From contig JAYMTA010000299.1 in assembly GCA_036897625.1 (NCBI GenBank), positions 1-31,966 of the forward strand: a DNA stretch of 31,966 nt. Direction: 5' to 3'. Source of the stretch: Pelargonium cotyledonis (taxonomy: Eukaryota > Streptophyta > Magnoliopsida > Geraniales > Geraniaceae). Positions 15,501 through 25,395 of this stretch are shown piece after piece. The translations under genes and the position numbers were made by a program. Below the pieces are notes generated by a model. That model did not search any database, was not told the DNA's origin, and saw nothing but the letters and a program-made list of their open reading frames with translations. The stretch's first letter is position 1, and each line of letters opens with the position of its first letter.

Positions 15501-16604
15501 CCGACAAATCAAAATGTCATACATAATTATATCTCAATCTGGTATGACATGCACGCGCACTTGTGCGCGAGCTCACACAATGTCAAAATACATGTAACGA
15601 AAATATAACTTGCCTGATAGTGCTGCCGGAAATAAGCCAAATCAAAGAGCGCCTGCTTAGATGAAAGAAATCTCAAATTTTCTGTTGTCAGTGATTTGAA
15701 AGGGGAACTTTTCCCATAGTAGCGATGCTCAAGAGAAACTATGGCTGCTCCAAACTTCTTTGCCAAAACCTGTATGACATCGCAAGCATAGATTTCTGTT
15801 CACAAGGCGCGTAAGCACGTGGCACATCATGAGACAAACCAACCAAAGAAGATGGTGGTCCAAGCACATCCTACTGGACCCCTAAGGAGAAACAATCCTA
15901 ACTATTTGGAGAATTTAAACAAGTTATTTCAGTTCCAAAAAACTGCATGTGACTGGCTATTCGCATTAAGCTCTTTTCTACTCATCTTCCAGTTAATATG
16001 TTATTCGCATAATTAGTACTAGAAAAGACAGCACCACTTTTGAATAAAAACTCACACTGAGGTAGTCATTTGCTATTCCATTGCAAGCAGATTCACCACA
16101 GATTTTCAAGAAAACCGGCCCGTCTGGAACTCGAAAATAATCGAAGAATTCATAATACCGCTGCTTAAACTGAGTGTGGTCCTGCAGATACCAAATCAAT
16201 CCAAGATTCATCACAAAAACCAATTACACTCAAAATTGATACCAAAAAAGACCCCAAACAAAACAAAACAAAAAACTAAAAATACATTCCTTAATTTCTG
16301 CTAGAGCTTGATGCTTTGAAATATACTAAAAGCTGAATCTAAATCTTCCAAATTCACAGCTACTTTGGGAACATTCAGGGCCAGTAATGGAAGTTTATGA
16401 AAATATTTCAAAAAAAAAAAAGAAAAAGAAACTTACATAAGGTGAAAAATGATCGAGAGTCTGGTCGAGCCAGAGTTCCTTATCGGTCAAGTAATTGGCA
16501 GTTCCAGAGAGGCGATTCAGCAGATGATGACTAGTGATAAAGGCATGAGAAAAGTTGGATAGCAGAAGCAAAATCAGCAACTTCATCATCAACCTCTGCT
16601 CCAT
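12563..16604 (-). CDS. EDA2-like S28 serine carboxypeptidase (Pro-Xaa carboxypeptidase family)
   Basis: Complete 12-exon gene, 479 aa (EDA2 of Arabidopsis is of similar length). Exons in coding order: 16604-16437, 16181-16056, 15769-15614, 15344-15162, 14747-14631, 14498-14445, 14362-14291, 14055-13862, 13727-13633, 13470-13396, 13072-12989, 12678-12563. The N-terminus (MKLLILLLLSNFSHAF) is a signal peptide, so the protein enters the secretory system and probably acts in vacuole or apoplast. Catalytic residues: Ser172 in GISYPG (family GxSYxG), Asp400 in NGSQDPW, His426 in NCGHGTD. Other family blocks: SLEHRYYGKSSPF, QYGNPDELC, RLWWFQVCTEVAYFQVAP and GCPQSPLSLEG. Known S28 enzymes cleave peptides with proline near the terminus; the substrate here is unknown. 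Two introns appear to use GC donors: GCAAGT at 15613 and GCATGT at 13861. Both give the family-expected protein length. Met at 16658 is in frame but would put 18 extra, polar and arginine-rich residues before the signal peptide. Confidence 0.93.
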
Positions 16605-17160
16605 CGCTCTTCTTCTCAACCTCAAGATAACCAAAAGTCCAGGTCGGTCCAAGATCAAGCAACATATATGAAAATAATTAAATAATGTCCACCGTTTGAT
16701 CAGAAATGAACGGACTGGATTTAAATTTTAAAAAATTACAAGTAAAAACGACATAATTGTCCAGTATTGTACATGATTTTGCAAAAGGAAGTTACCTACC
16801 AATGCCAGTACCATTTTTTTGGCTTACAGTGAAGTCATTATCAGAATCTTGATGCACAGAAAGTAAATGTTTTTATTCAATTTTCCGGACCCGCGAACTC
16901 GTGGTTGTCGGTTTACCGGACTAATTCTAATTCGAGGGTGAGTCACGATTAAAGCTCGTACTTTTGCAATGCGTGCTACGGATTTGATGATGTCCATTAC
17001 GAACAATTCTGATTCTCAACAAGTAACGACTGCTTTAATTGGCAGAATACATATTTTTGTATTCAGGTTCATCCCAAAATACATTGCATACAGAAAAACA
17101 GACAATGAACGAATCATAGATGTAGCATTTTCCATTTGTCCGCCTTTTACATGAACGTCG
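16605..17160 (-). promoter_or_regulatory. promoter/5'UTR region of the EDA2-like gene
   Basis: These ~550 bases lie between the EDA2-like start codon and the 3' end of the B-box gene, which is transcribed in the same direction. They must hold the EDA2-like promoter. No distinct TATA box or repeat could be assigned with confidence. Confidence 0.35.
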
Positions 17161-17263
17161 AGATCCTAAATCCTAAGCAGTATGTAACGTGTAGCATAGA
17201 CGGAGCGTTTCTTGCTTCTCCACTTCTCTCTTGCACAATATCGCTCGCAGGAAGAGCTCGTCT

Positions 17264-17401
17264 TCATTGATCCTGGGAACAAGAAAATGATACTTGTGAA
17301 TGTTTCCATTGACATGTTCTAATCATATATATGATGAAAACAATCAAACCTGATTGCTTGAGTTATCTTGTCCATGAATTCGCTGGGGGTTCATGTTCAA
17401 A
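17264..17401 (-). pseudogene. out-of-frame ancestral C-terminus and last exon of the B-box gene
   Basis: Downstream of the premature stop the minus strand carries the family C-terminal motif [12 protein letters not shown] (about 17400-17364) in a different frame. It reaches a donor at 17349 (CAG|GTTTGA). The terminal exon starts after CCCAG at 17272 and would add only Asp-Gln-stop (17272-17264). This matches the expected ...NQDQ-stop end of BBX18/19 relatives, which shows the reading frame once ran on to here. Confidence 0.7.
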
Positions 17402-18599
17402 TCAATCTACGCTATCTTCTAAATCTATGACCCTATGATTCTGTTGGTTATCTTCAATTGTTGGTTTATGAGGTTGATCATGTCCTCTTCTAATCTCACC
17501 TGGATCCGTGGGTTGTGCAACGGCCTCTTTGTCCACGGGGAACTATAGGCCGGTCAAATAACGAAGATAGTTAAATTACACGAGAAACAATTTGGGTAAA
17601 TTTTCCATAGTAAAGACAGGACAGGAGTGACCAACCTCAATTCTCTGCCGGAGTAGAAGATATCTTTCATGGACAATCATATCACATTGCAAACAGAGGG
17701 AAGTTCCATCTATCTCACAGTAAAAGTAAGCTACATACACAGACACACCCAAAGAAATATTTTAAGACAGAACTGGAAAAGAGAAAGAAACTCGAGGGAA
17801 ACAGGTTATATACCAGGTGCATTTTCGCATATGTCACAGCGAGTAACGTCGTTGGGAGCTGCAAGGCCTACGCGCACATGCCGGCTAGCAAGCTTGTTGC
17901 ACAAATGGACCTGCCACTCGGATAGGAAGATGGAAGATCCTGTCAATGAGTGAAGTGAACAAAGCTTTCACAGCTAAAACAAAAGTAAAGAAGGAAATTG
18001 ATCCCTACAGATAAATCAATCCAACCCAATCTTAAAACCATTCAAATTCTAAAGAAAATGGCATCAAAATGCCCTTAACTTGTCATAATAATGCAACTCT
18101 ATGATACAATGCGAGGTTCCCTGACATTCACAAAACAACACAACCAAACAACAGCAGATAGTTCCTACACAAACTTTCCATAAATCAATCATTAGAATGT
18201 GAATACAAAGAACCCATGGTTCCTACATCAAAATGTCTTAAGCTTGTCATAATAATGCAACTCTATGAACACAATGCAAGGTTCACATGACCTTAACAAA
18301 ACAACACAACCAAACAACAGCAGATACTTCCTACACAAACTTTCCATAAACCCATTTTTATGAGAATGTGAATAGAAAGAACCCATATGCCAAAAGCCTA
18401 AACAGTAGCATGCAATCTTCAATTCACACCTAATTAAAAACACATAAAAATTGAAACTTCATGGGAAACAAGCAATTGGGTATATATATTAGGAAGCAGA
18501 GCAGACCTTGTCGTCGCAGGAGCGGCAGAGGGCGGCCTCATCCGCCGCGCAGAAGACGGTTGCGGCGGCCCTCTCGCAAGCGTCACAAAGGGTTTGCAT
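17402..18599 (-). CDS. double B-box zinc finger protein, BBX18/19 (DBB1) type, damaged copy
   Basis: Four coding exons: 18599-18507, 17910-17814, 17730-17636, 17542-17402, all GT-AG, giving 141 aa. B-box 1 (residues 1-~45: CDAC...[14 protein letters not shown]...[10 protein letters not shown]) is intact. B-box 2 ([17 protein letters not shown]...CLQCDMIVH) passes straight into [11 protein letters not shown]: the VGGKRTH-type segment normally between is missing, so the final zinc-ligand His is lost. After NQQNHRV the frame ends early (IDLEDSVD, stop 17404-17402), but the family C-terminus ([12 protein letters not shown]) is readable one frame over. BBX18/19 proteins act in photomorphogenesis, flowering and thermomorphogenesis through protein contacts; they lack the CCT domain, as here. 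Relatives are about 170-210 aa, so this copy is short and may act as a B-box microprotein-like form or be decaying. Upstream is a (GA)n run in the 5'UTR at about 18759-18777. Confidence 0.85.
18067..18390. repeat. two-copy tandem duplication (~164 bp) in intron 1 of the B-box gene
   Basis: The stretch beginning ATCAAAATG..CTTGTCATAATAATG at about 18063 recurs at about 18227 with the same order of words (CAACAGCAGATA, CCTACACAAACTTTCC, GAATGTGAATA, AAAGAACCCAT). The period is 164 bases (TGTCATAATAATG at 18081 and 18245). The copies differ by scattered substitutions and small indels, so the duplication is not recent. It lies wholly within the intron 18506-17911. Confidence 0.85.
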
Positions 18600-19554
18600 G
18601 ATTCTGTTCCACTCTCATTTCTCCGACGAAACCAACGTTTGATAAATAAGTAAAATAATCGAACCCACAAAAAATCAAGCAGACGATCGAACAAGACAGA
18701 AATCAAATGCACTATGATTGGGGGTTTGTGGGTCTGGGAATGAACAAAGAGCCATTACAGAGAGAGAGAGAGAGGAGAAAAATGGGTATTTGTCAACTTT
18801 GAGTGAATGAGGAGTTGATGGCCACAAACTCAAAAGAGGAGTGAGCAGTGGGGCTGAGAGGGACAAGGCCACCACTCATCGTTAGATTCTCAGCCATCAC
18901 TTAAATATCTCATTGTCCTTAAATGTGTTGTTTTGCTTCAGTTTCTTGCTAATATCCCATGGTTTCACCAGAAACCTAAAAATCTGTCCTTGTACCGTAC
19001 CTTCCTCTCCTTGTTGCCACTATTGCTTCTCCTTTAATTGTTTTGTCGTTTGTGTTGTGAGTTGAGTTGAGTTGTGTCACTCTAGAAAGACACAAATTCA
19101 GTTCAATTCAATCTCCATGTCCAATTATATGACTTTCATCATCTTCTACATTATTTGCTACCAATACCATGGAAACACTTGTATGGTTCATATCAGTTGA
19201 TTTTGGAATCCTTTGTCAATTTTATATATTTTGGAAATTTTGATGCAACAACCACAAGATGGGGTTGATTACAAAGTTGAAAATAGTAGTCTAAAAATAA
19301 ACAATCGTGCGCCTACAAAATACGAATGATTTAATGAAAAAAAATGATTTGACTAAATAGTCACTCATATTATTTGATATCCTCCTAATGTGAAATAAAG
19401 CAAAGTCTTTCAACTACATAGCTAGCCCTGCGTACAAGAATAAATGTTTTTTTTTTAAATAGAAACGACAACATTTATTAATAAGATTACGAAAGAGTTG
19501 TGCAACCAAAGTTTAGATATAACTAATTTACCGAGGAATGCTAATTTATGGGCA
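18600..19554. other. upstream region of the B-box gene and spacer
   Basis: 18600-18880 is probably the 5'UTR/promoter of the B-box gene and includes a (GA)n tract (18759-18777; CT on the coding strand). 18880-19554 is AT-rich with no coding signal recognised. It ends at the left target-site copy of the Mutator-like element. Confidence 0.4.
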
Positions 19555-19940
19555 TTATTAATAGGGAAAATTATATATATCTATTCTGAACTTTACACAT
19601 TTTGCACATACCTATCATGAAGTTTAGTTTGTAACTATTGACTACCCTAAAGTATGTCAGATAATTTTCTATCTACTAATTCATCCATTTCTCCGTCCAA
19701 AGTGGTAAAATGACCAAAATTCCCTCTAACTAAATAAAAAAACTCACATCCAAACAGATCCTTATCATTTTAAATAAATAAAAAACAGAAGCTCAACAGA
19801 CTGATGACCACCTCCGGAGCTCTTCTTCATCGTCAGGCCTATTCTCACGATTCTGGCGAAATGCTCGCGGATCTCTGTCGTCAGCCCAACCGAGCCGAGC
19901 ACGTTAGCCCAGATGAGTACGTCAGCCCAGCCGAGCACGA

Positions 19941-20040
19941 AGCGTGGCCAATGCCCTCCGCCGCATCATGATCGCCAAGGTTCTCACCATCGCCATCGAC
20001 CTCGTCAAGATAGAGGTCAACTCCTCCGTCCTCGGCAACG
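19941..20040 (+). pseudogene. captured fragment of RNA polymerase II subunit RPB3 (NRPB3)
   Basis: One plus-strand frame reads S-V-ANALRRIMIAKV-LTIAIDLVKIEVNSSVL. It matches the conserved N-terminal part of plant NRPB3 (S-M-ANALRRVMI..EVPT.AIDLVEIEVNSSVL, remembered) at about three residues in four. The start Met of that block is Val here, and Glu/Pro positions are changed to Lys/Leu. After NSSVL the similarity ends abruptly (GNVLVDF instead of NDEFIAHRLG). The fragment is open for 64 codons up to 20138, but most of that is not NRPB3. It is about 30 of some 320 residues, so no polymerase function is possible. It lies inside the Pack-MULE. Confidence 0.8.
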
Positions 20041-20384
20041 TGCTTGTCGATTTCTCCGATTTAGCTGGCGGCGACTCTTCTGAGCAGAGAAAGGCGTCGA
20101 CGAGCTCCGCCGCGACTCCGTCGACTCCAGCCGATTAGAACTGGAAGAGTGCCAAACCTTCATAGCCGTAATCGTCGTCGACTCCAGCCGATCAGATTTG
20201 GGCTTCGTCTCAACTCCGGCGACTGTCCAGATCCGACGGTAAAGCACGAGGGTTTCTGATATTTTTAGGGTTTTGATTTGATTTGGGGGCTTAAGTGTTT
20301 GATTTGGGGATTGAGGGATTGAGGATTGGGGGCTTATGTGTTGAATTTCATACTTGTTCTTCATATTTTGTTCTTTTTGGATTT

Positions 20385-20973
20385 TTTTATTTTGGGATAA
20401 AAGTTTTTTTAGTACCTAATCTTTGCAACCATACCCAATTTAGTATCTATATTTTTATTGTACTCAATTTGATACCCAAACTTTTATTTTACACTTCATC
20501 TAATACCTAAATTTTTATTTTCAACCCAATTTGGTGTCCACCGTTAGATTCCGTCAACAGAACCGTTAAGTGATGTTCACGTGTGCAAACCACGGCTGAG
20601 CTGGCAAAAAAATGCGCTGACGTGGTGAAAGACGTTGCTGACATGGCAAAAAATATTGATGACATGTAATTTAATAAATTTTAAATTAACTAATTACTAA
20701 AAAAACTATTTTAAAATCAATGAATTATATTTTTAATAAAAATAAAAAAACTTTCTCACTCCTCTCTTTATCTCTCCAATGTGTTTTGCTCCGATGAAAA
20801 CCGCGACTGGCGTAGGAGACGAGGCTCGACGGCGACGGTGGCGACGAACGAGATCTGCACAACCACTCACGCTAGATCTGCAGAACCACATATCTTCGTT
20901 CTTGATGGTGGCTCAACGGTGCTCAACGGTTGTAAAGATTGGGTACTAAAAAAACTTTTATCCCTTTTATTTT
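20385..20973. mobile_element. nested Mutator-type MITE with perfect 9-bp target duplication
   Basis: A 571-bp element (20394-20964) starts GGGATAAAAGTTTTTTTAGT and ends with its inverted copy; the TIRs extend about 37 bp (20394-20430 and 20928-20964) with two mismatches. It is flanked by identical 9-bp repeats TTTTATTTT at 20385-20393 and 20965-20973. A 9-bp duplication points to the Mutator superfamily. It is non-coding, with a short GC-rich patch at about 20795-20930 that may also be captured host DNA. It inserted into the larger Pack-MULE after that element had formed. Confidence 0.85.
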
Positions 20974-21432
20974 TTTGTATTGTATTGTTAGGTTTTGAAA
21001 TATTTGATTAGAAAAATTAAACTCTTGATGAGTCTTGATTAGATTTAGCTGATCTGGAAAAAAAAATTGTCTGAAAATTCCATTTTTGAAACAAAATGTA
21101 CAAACAAAAAAAAAACTCGCCGGAAAATAGTGTCGGAAACTTCAAATTTTCCGACGAAACTATGAATTTTTTGGCGGAACATAATGAACATGCTCTTAAT
21201 GAAGAAGTGTAGTATAGTGAAGGGAAATTTTGGTATTTCAAAAAACAATTGGTCATGTACTTGGCACATGATTGATTTTTTGGAATATTCCATTAACTTT
21301 GACGGAAATAGTGGACAGAAAGTTATCTGACATACTTTAGGGTGGCCAATAGTTACAAACTAAACTTCAGGGTATGTATGTGCAAAAGGTGTAAAGTTCA
21401 GGGTAGATATGTGTAATTTCCCCTTATCTATA

Positions 21433-21785
21433 TAAGCCATCTTTATAAAATATACTGCAAATTTACACACACAAAAAAGTGCTAAACAAAAATCCAATGT
21501 CTTCAAAAACATATTTGCAAGCATAGTCCCCAACAACACCTGCCCTAATCCACCTTTAAGCAGTTGCACAATCAGTGAGAAATATAGATACTTTAATAGT
21601 GAAATGAAAACTGAAAAATAAGGCATGTAAAAGATCAAGAACTTCAGCTTCCATGGCTAAATAGCATGTCAAGGGAAAGGAGCATTCAACTAAGATTATA
21701 TTGTTCCATTTGAGTTGTCAGTCCCCTCTAGCTATGTTACTACGAAAACTCCCCATCAGATTCCAAAACCAGGCCCTGATATAGT
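21433..21785. other. spacer between Pack-MULE and LINE remnant
   Basis: About 350 AT-rich bases. The stretch may include the 3' part of the minus-strand LINE at 21786-22830, but no poly(T) boundary or motif is visible. Confidence 0.35.
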
Positions 21786-22830
21786 TTACGAAGACATAAA
21801 CGTTGGCCTGTGGAAATTGGTAACCTCTATGGTAGCAACAAGCTCTTGATCCCAATCCCTAACTACAGAGAGAATCTGGGAGATAATGGATTTGATATTG
21901 AAACTCTCGTTTGCAAAATTAAAGGAACAACAACCCTTCCAAATGCCTCGGATAGAGGCAATGAGAAGGAGACCAGATGATGTAGAATTCTTATGAGAAA
22001 AGGCCCTAGGACAATTTGCCACCAATCCAATATAGAAACCTAGGAAGTAGATTGAAAATATAAAGGAGAAGCAAACAACACCTAGTTATTGTTCTCACAA
22101 TGAAGAAGATAATGCGAGTCTCAACCTGATTCTGATAGTGAGGACAAGTTAATAATTGCAAAAGATTCTGAGAACAGAGATTGAAATTAACTGGAAGCGC
22201 ATTCCTTATGCACTTCCAAATAAAAGTTTTGATTTTTTTTGGAATGGGAAGATTCAACAACTTACTCCATTTGAGATCCAAATTGTTGATTTGAAGAGGT
22301 TGAAAGCTTTGGATTATTCGGAAGAGAAAGTATCCTTGTTTGACCGAGTATCGACCTGATTTTGAGATAGTCTACAATAAAGAATATGGTAAGTTTGCTA
22401 GAGATGCTAGCTGAAATTTTCGTGACTGTTGGAATAAAAGAAGGTCCAAGGGTAGAGCTGATGGCGACATGATTCTAGGTTCTGGTATCAACGTATAAGA
22501 GACTTTTACCTCTAGATGTTGTTGTTGGCTAACAAGGGAGGGTGTAATGGGGTTATCTAACCAACGGTCTTTGAATATTCAAATTTGGATGCCATCCCCC
22601 ACACTTTATTTAATGTGGAGACAAAGCAAGTCTCGACCTATACTTAGGTTACGCGACACCCATGAGCAAGAAGATCTTCTAGGAGGGTCCCAAATCAACC
22701 CTCCTCTACAATATTTTGATTTAAGAAATTGGTGAGCCATGATGTGGTTAGATTTTGTAATTTTCCAGAAAGAACCAGCTAGTGTAGCATGGTTGAAAGC
22801 ATGCACATCTATCTTTTATTTGAAAACGAT
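21786..22830 (-). mobile_element. LINE ORF2 C-terminal remnant (zf-RVT region)
   Basis: Read on the minus strand from high to low coordinates, the conserved blocks of a plant LINE C-terminus appear in order. First, at 22806-22606, ...SFWKITKSNHIMAHQFLKSKYC...SSCSWVSRNL (the W.SLWARVLKAKYF...SYTWRSI region). Second, at 22281-22006, KWSKLLNLPIPKKIKTFIWK and NALPVNFNL with CP..Q (zf-RVT). Third, at about 21960-21860, GIWKGCCSFNF. Frameshifts and stops separate the blocks, so it is inactive. The N-terminal RT part is absent from the window. Confidence 0.75.
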
Positions 22831-23235
22831 ATTACTTTTATTTTGATTTTTAAATCCAATTGGCGATTTGGAATAAGTCGTTTCATCACTGAAAGCTTTG
22901 AGAACACTTTTTATCAAGTACGGAATTAGGTGTCTACACCGCCAACCAGAACATACCCAGTCAAAGCCGGGGCTCATAAGGAAAATTGAGAGGCGACCCA
23001 GCAGGGTTACCACACTCTAGCAGTGGCTCGAGCAATCCAAAGAGCCACTCGAAGGTCGAAGAATTTATTTTAATGCAGTCTTTTGATTGAAACTGATTCT
23101 ACCAAAAAAAATCACAAGTTTAAAAGAAAATGAAGACACGACGCATGGCAACCGAGCACTACGTCATCAAGCTCGTCAACTATGAACCTCGACCCGAAGT
23201 CGCGGGTCTAAGAACCAGGCCAGCGCATGGCCCCC

Positions 23236-23540
23236 TTCGAGGCCGTCGGTGACATCCAACGTCGTTTGGCAGTGCCCAAGACCATTGTGCACGCCCAACG
23301 ACAATGGTCGCCTTCGAGGCCGTCAGCGACATCCGATGTCACTTGGCGGCGCCCAAGTCCATTATACGCGCCCAACGCCAATGGTTGCCTTCGAAGCCGT
23401 CGGAGACATCCAACGTCGCTTGGCGGTGCCCAAATCTATTGTACACGCCCAACGCCATTGGTCGCCCCAGAAGCTGTCGGCGATCTCCAACGTCGCCCGG
23501 CAGTCCCCGAAGCCATCACGTGCCCCGGGTGCCCAACAAA
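23236..23540. repeat. 77-bp tandem repeat, about 3.9 copies
   Basis: Units start at 23236 (TTCGAGGCCGTCGGTGACAT), 23313, 23390 and 23467, exactly 77 bases apart. Each has the order GCCGTC..GACATCC..CGTC..TTGGC..GCCCAA..ACGCCCAACG..AATGGT. The last copy is the most diverged. Because 77 is not a multiple of three, the same peptide pattern shows up in all three frames. This argues against real coding. Confidence 0.9.
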
Positions 23541-23712
23541 CAACTCTCCAAGCCTAACGTCCCCAAAGTCACTCAACGAATCCGTATTGTCCACCAGTTG
23601 TTTATCATATTTCTTCCCATGGCCATAACAAGACATCATGGACCATCCTATGGTCCCTCGAGGCCCCCAAGACCATTACAAGCACCCGAAACCCCTCCAA
23701 GACCCAACATGG

Positions 23713-23800
23713 TCCGTACTGACCACCATGAATCTGTGGATCCGTACTGACCACCATGAATCTGTGGATCCGTACCATCAACCCTTGGATCCGTACCGTC
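23713..23800. repeat. 28-bp tandem repeat, about 3 copies
   Basis: TCCGTACTGACCACCATGAA recurs at 23713 and 23741, with a diverged third unit at 23769 (TCCGTACCATCAACC). The period is 28 bases. It lies in the C-rich LTR-like segment. Confidence 0.8.
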
Positions 23801-25387
23801 CACTGGCTGTTTGTCCCACTTTTTCCCATGGCCATCCCAAGACATACTAAACCATACCATGGTCTATCGAGGCCCCCAAGACTTTTCCAAGACCTCAAAA
23901 CCCCCAAACCTCAAGTCTTGTCCGTACCGTCCATGGATCTGTACTGTCTATCGGCCGTTTGTCCCATTTATTCCCAAAGGCATCCAAACTCGTCCCAAGG
24001 TGCCTCAAAGTACTCCAAGACCTTCCCAAGCCTATCTTTAGCCTCCCACAAACCTTCATTGGCCACTTTTAGCCTTCCAACTTTCAAGACCCTCTGAAGC
24101 CATCCAATTTACCCCATCCGTACTAATCAAGTGTTTGTATTGGCCACCCCCAGTCAGTATGGACATACACACCCTCTAAGTCTACTTTCACTTCCTCAGT
24201 CTGTACAGACCACCCTCCAAACCACTTTTCTTCATTCCTTCCCAAAAGCATCAAAATTTCCTCAAACTCATCCCAAGGTACCTTACGGTCTTCCAAGGCC
24301 TTCCCAAGCTTTCCTTTGGCCATCCAAGGTCTGCTCAAGGCCACTTATGATCATCTGTGTCCCTTCCACGGATGGCATGAGCCATTTGTTCCACTTCATC
24401 TCAAATGCATTATAAGTCGTCCCGAGCCACCCTGAGCTCTCTAGAGACTTCCAAGGCATGTACAAGGCATGCCCAAGGGCATCTGAGGCCAATCAAATCC
24501 ATCCAAGACCATCCATGGTGTGTCTGCTGATCCAACCCTTGTTCGCTGCTTATTCGTGGATCCGGACGGATCCCATACTTATCTGTGGCCATCCACGGAT
24601 CCATCCAAGGCTTTCGGACTTCATCCCACCTCGTTATGTATCTGCAGGAGTCATTTTTATCCATGGATCCATCCTCGTCCATCCCACACGGATCCACGAA
24701 TGTCCCATGGCTTCCAAGACACTTGCGTGTCCATCCAAGCTTTGTTCCGCGACCATGCCAAGTTCTCCACGACACATCTAAACAGATTTGCAAAGCGTCC
24801 TAACTCATCCATGGAAGCCTCCAACGGATCCATGGATCCCTCACATTCATCCATGGGACCGCCCTACATCCACGAGTCAACCAAGGTTTCTATGGATCCA
24901 TCCTACATCCACACTTGTCCGTGGAAACTACTCCAGAGGATCCATGAATCTGTCACCTGTCCAAGCATCTCCCGATGGTTCTTGTTAACTTTCCAACCAC
25001 CCCAAGACAATCCAAGGGCTTCCAAGCAAACAACAATCTAAGCATGATACATGTCATCCGGGCACGGGCGCAAGACGAGCGACCATGATGCGTCCCTGAG
25101 TTAAGACATCATCTGAGTTATCCCGGACGCGCATTTTCACTTCTCATCACTTCAACCACACTTGAGCCATTCCAAGGGCTTGAAACCATGTCCCACATGA
25201 CACTGCCTTCCAAGGTCTCAATCGCCCGCTCCCGACTCGCAGGACGACGCGAGGGCTCGGCCACGTACGACCAGCGTGCAAGACGCCATTCAGTCAACCA
25301 AGTCACCTAAGGCTCCAAGTCTTCCAAGCGGGGTCCACTTCAATCTCGGCCAATCACACGACGGCATGTGGCACTCCAAGGGTTTAG

Positions 25388-25395
25388 TATAAATA
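25388..25395 (+). promoter_or_regulatory. TATA box of the LTR
   Basis: TATAAATA followed by CCCC, with a CT-rich leader (CACTTTCACTTTCTCTC) 35-55 bases downstream, is the normal start of the R region in a plant LTR. It supports plus-strand orientation of the retroelement. Confidence 0.6.

Larger units (their letters stand above)
19555..21432. mobile_element. Mutator-like element of Pack-MULE type
   Basis: Long terminal inverted repeats: 19564-~19686 pairs with ~21301-21423 (about 120 bp, roughly four in five bases matching). Shared words include CTGAACTTTACAC, AAGTTTAGTTTGTAACTATT and CCCTAAAGTATGTCAGATAA. The likely 9-bp target duplications are TTATTAATA (19555-19563) and TTATCTATA (21424-21432), 7 of 9 identical. 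Long TIRs plus a 9-bp duplication are typical of Mutator-like elements. No transposase is encoded. The left interior (19800-20250) is strikingly GC-rich compared with the AT-rich TIRs and carries a host gene fragment (NRPB3-like), the signature of a Pack-MULE. A second MITE sits inside at 20394-20964. Confidence 0.8.

Noticed and set aside
15819-16016. Plus-strand frame starting MAHHETNQPKK
   Set aside because: It lies in an intron (and edge) of the minus-strand peptidase gene and has no recognisable motif.
16437-16658. Start of the peptidase at the upstream Met (16658)
   Set aside because: It would place 18 residues, including an Arg-rich run, before the hydrophobic signal peptide; Met at 16604 fits a secreted S28 enzyme better.
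18434-18875. Two minus-strand frames over the start of the B-box gene
   Set aside because: One is out of frame with the B-box exon and the other is a UTR/promoter frame. The MQTLCDAC frame explains the region.
19944-20138. A functional RPB3 paralogue
   Set aside because: Only about 30 residues match, the start Met is lost, similarity stops abruptly, and the fragment sits between transposon TIRs.
23227-25041. Several long open frames on both strands (up to 173 codons)
   Set aside because: They come from tandem and short C-rich repeats, run in all phases, lack any known domain and lie in an LTR-like segment.
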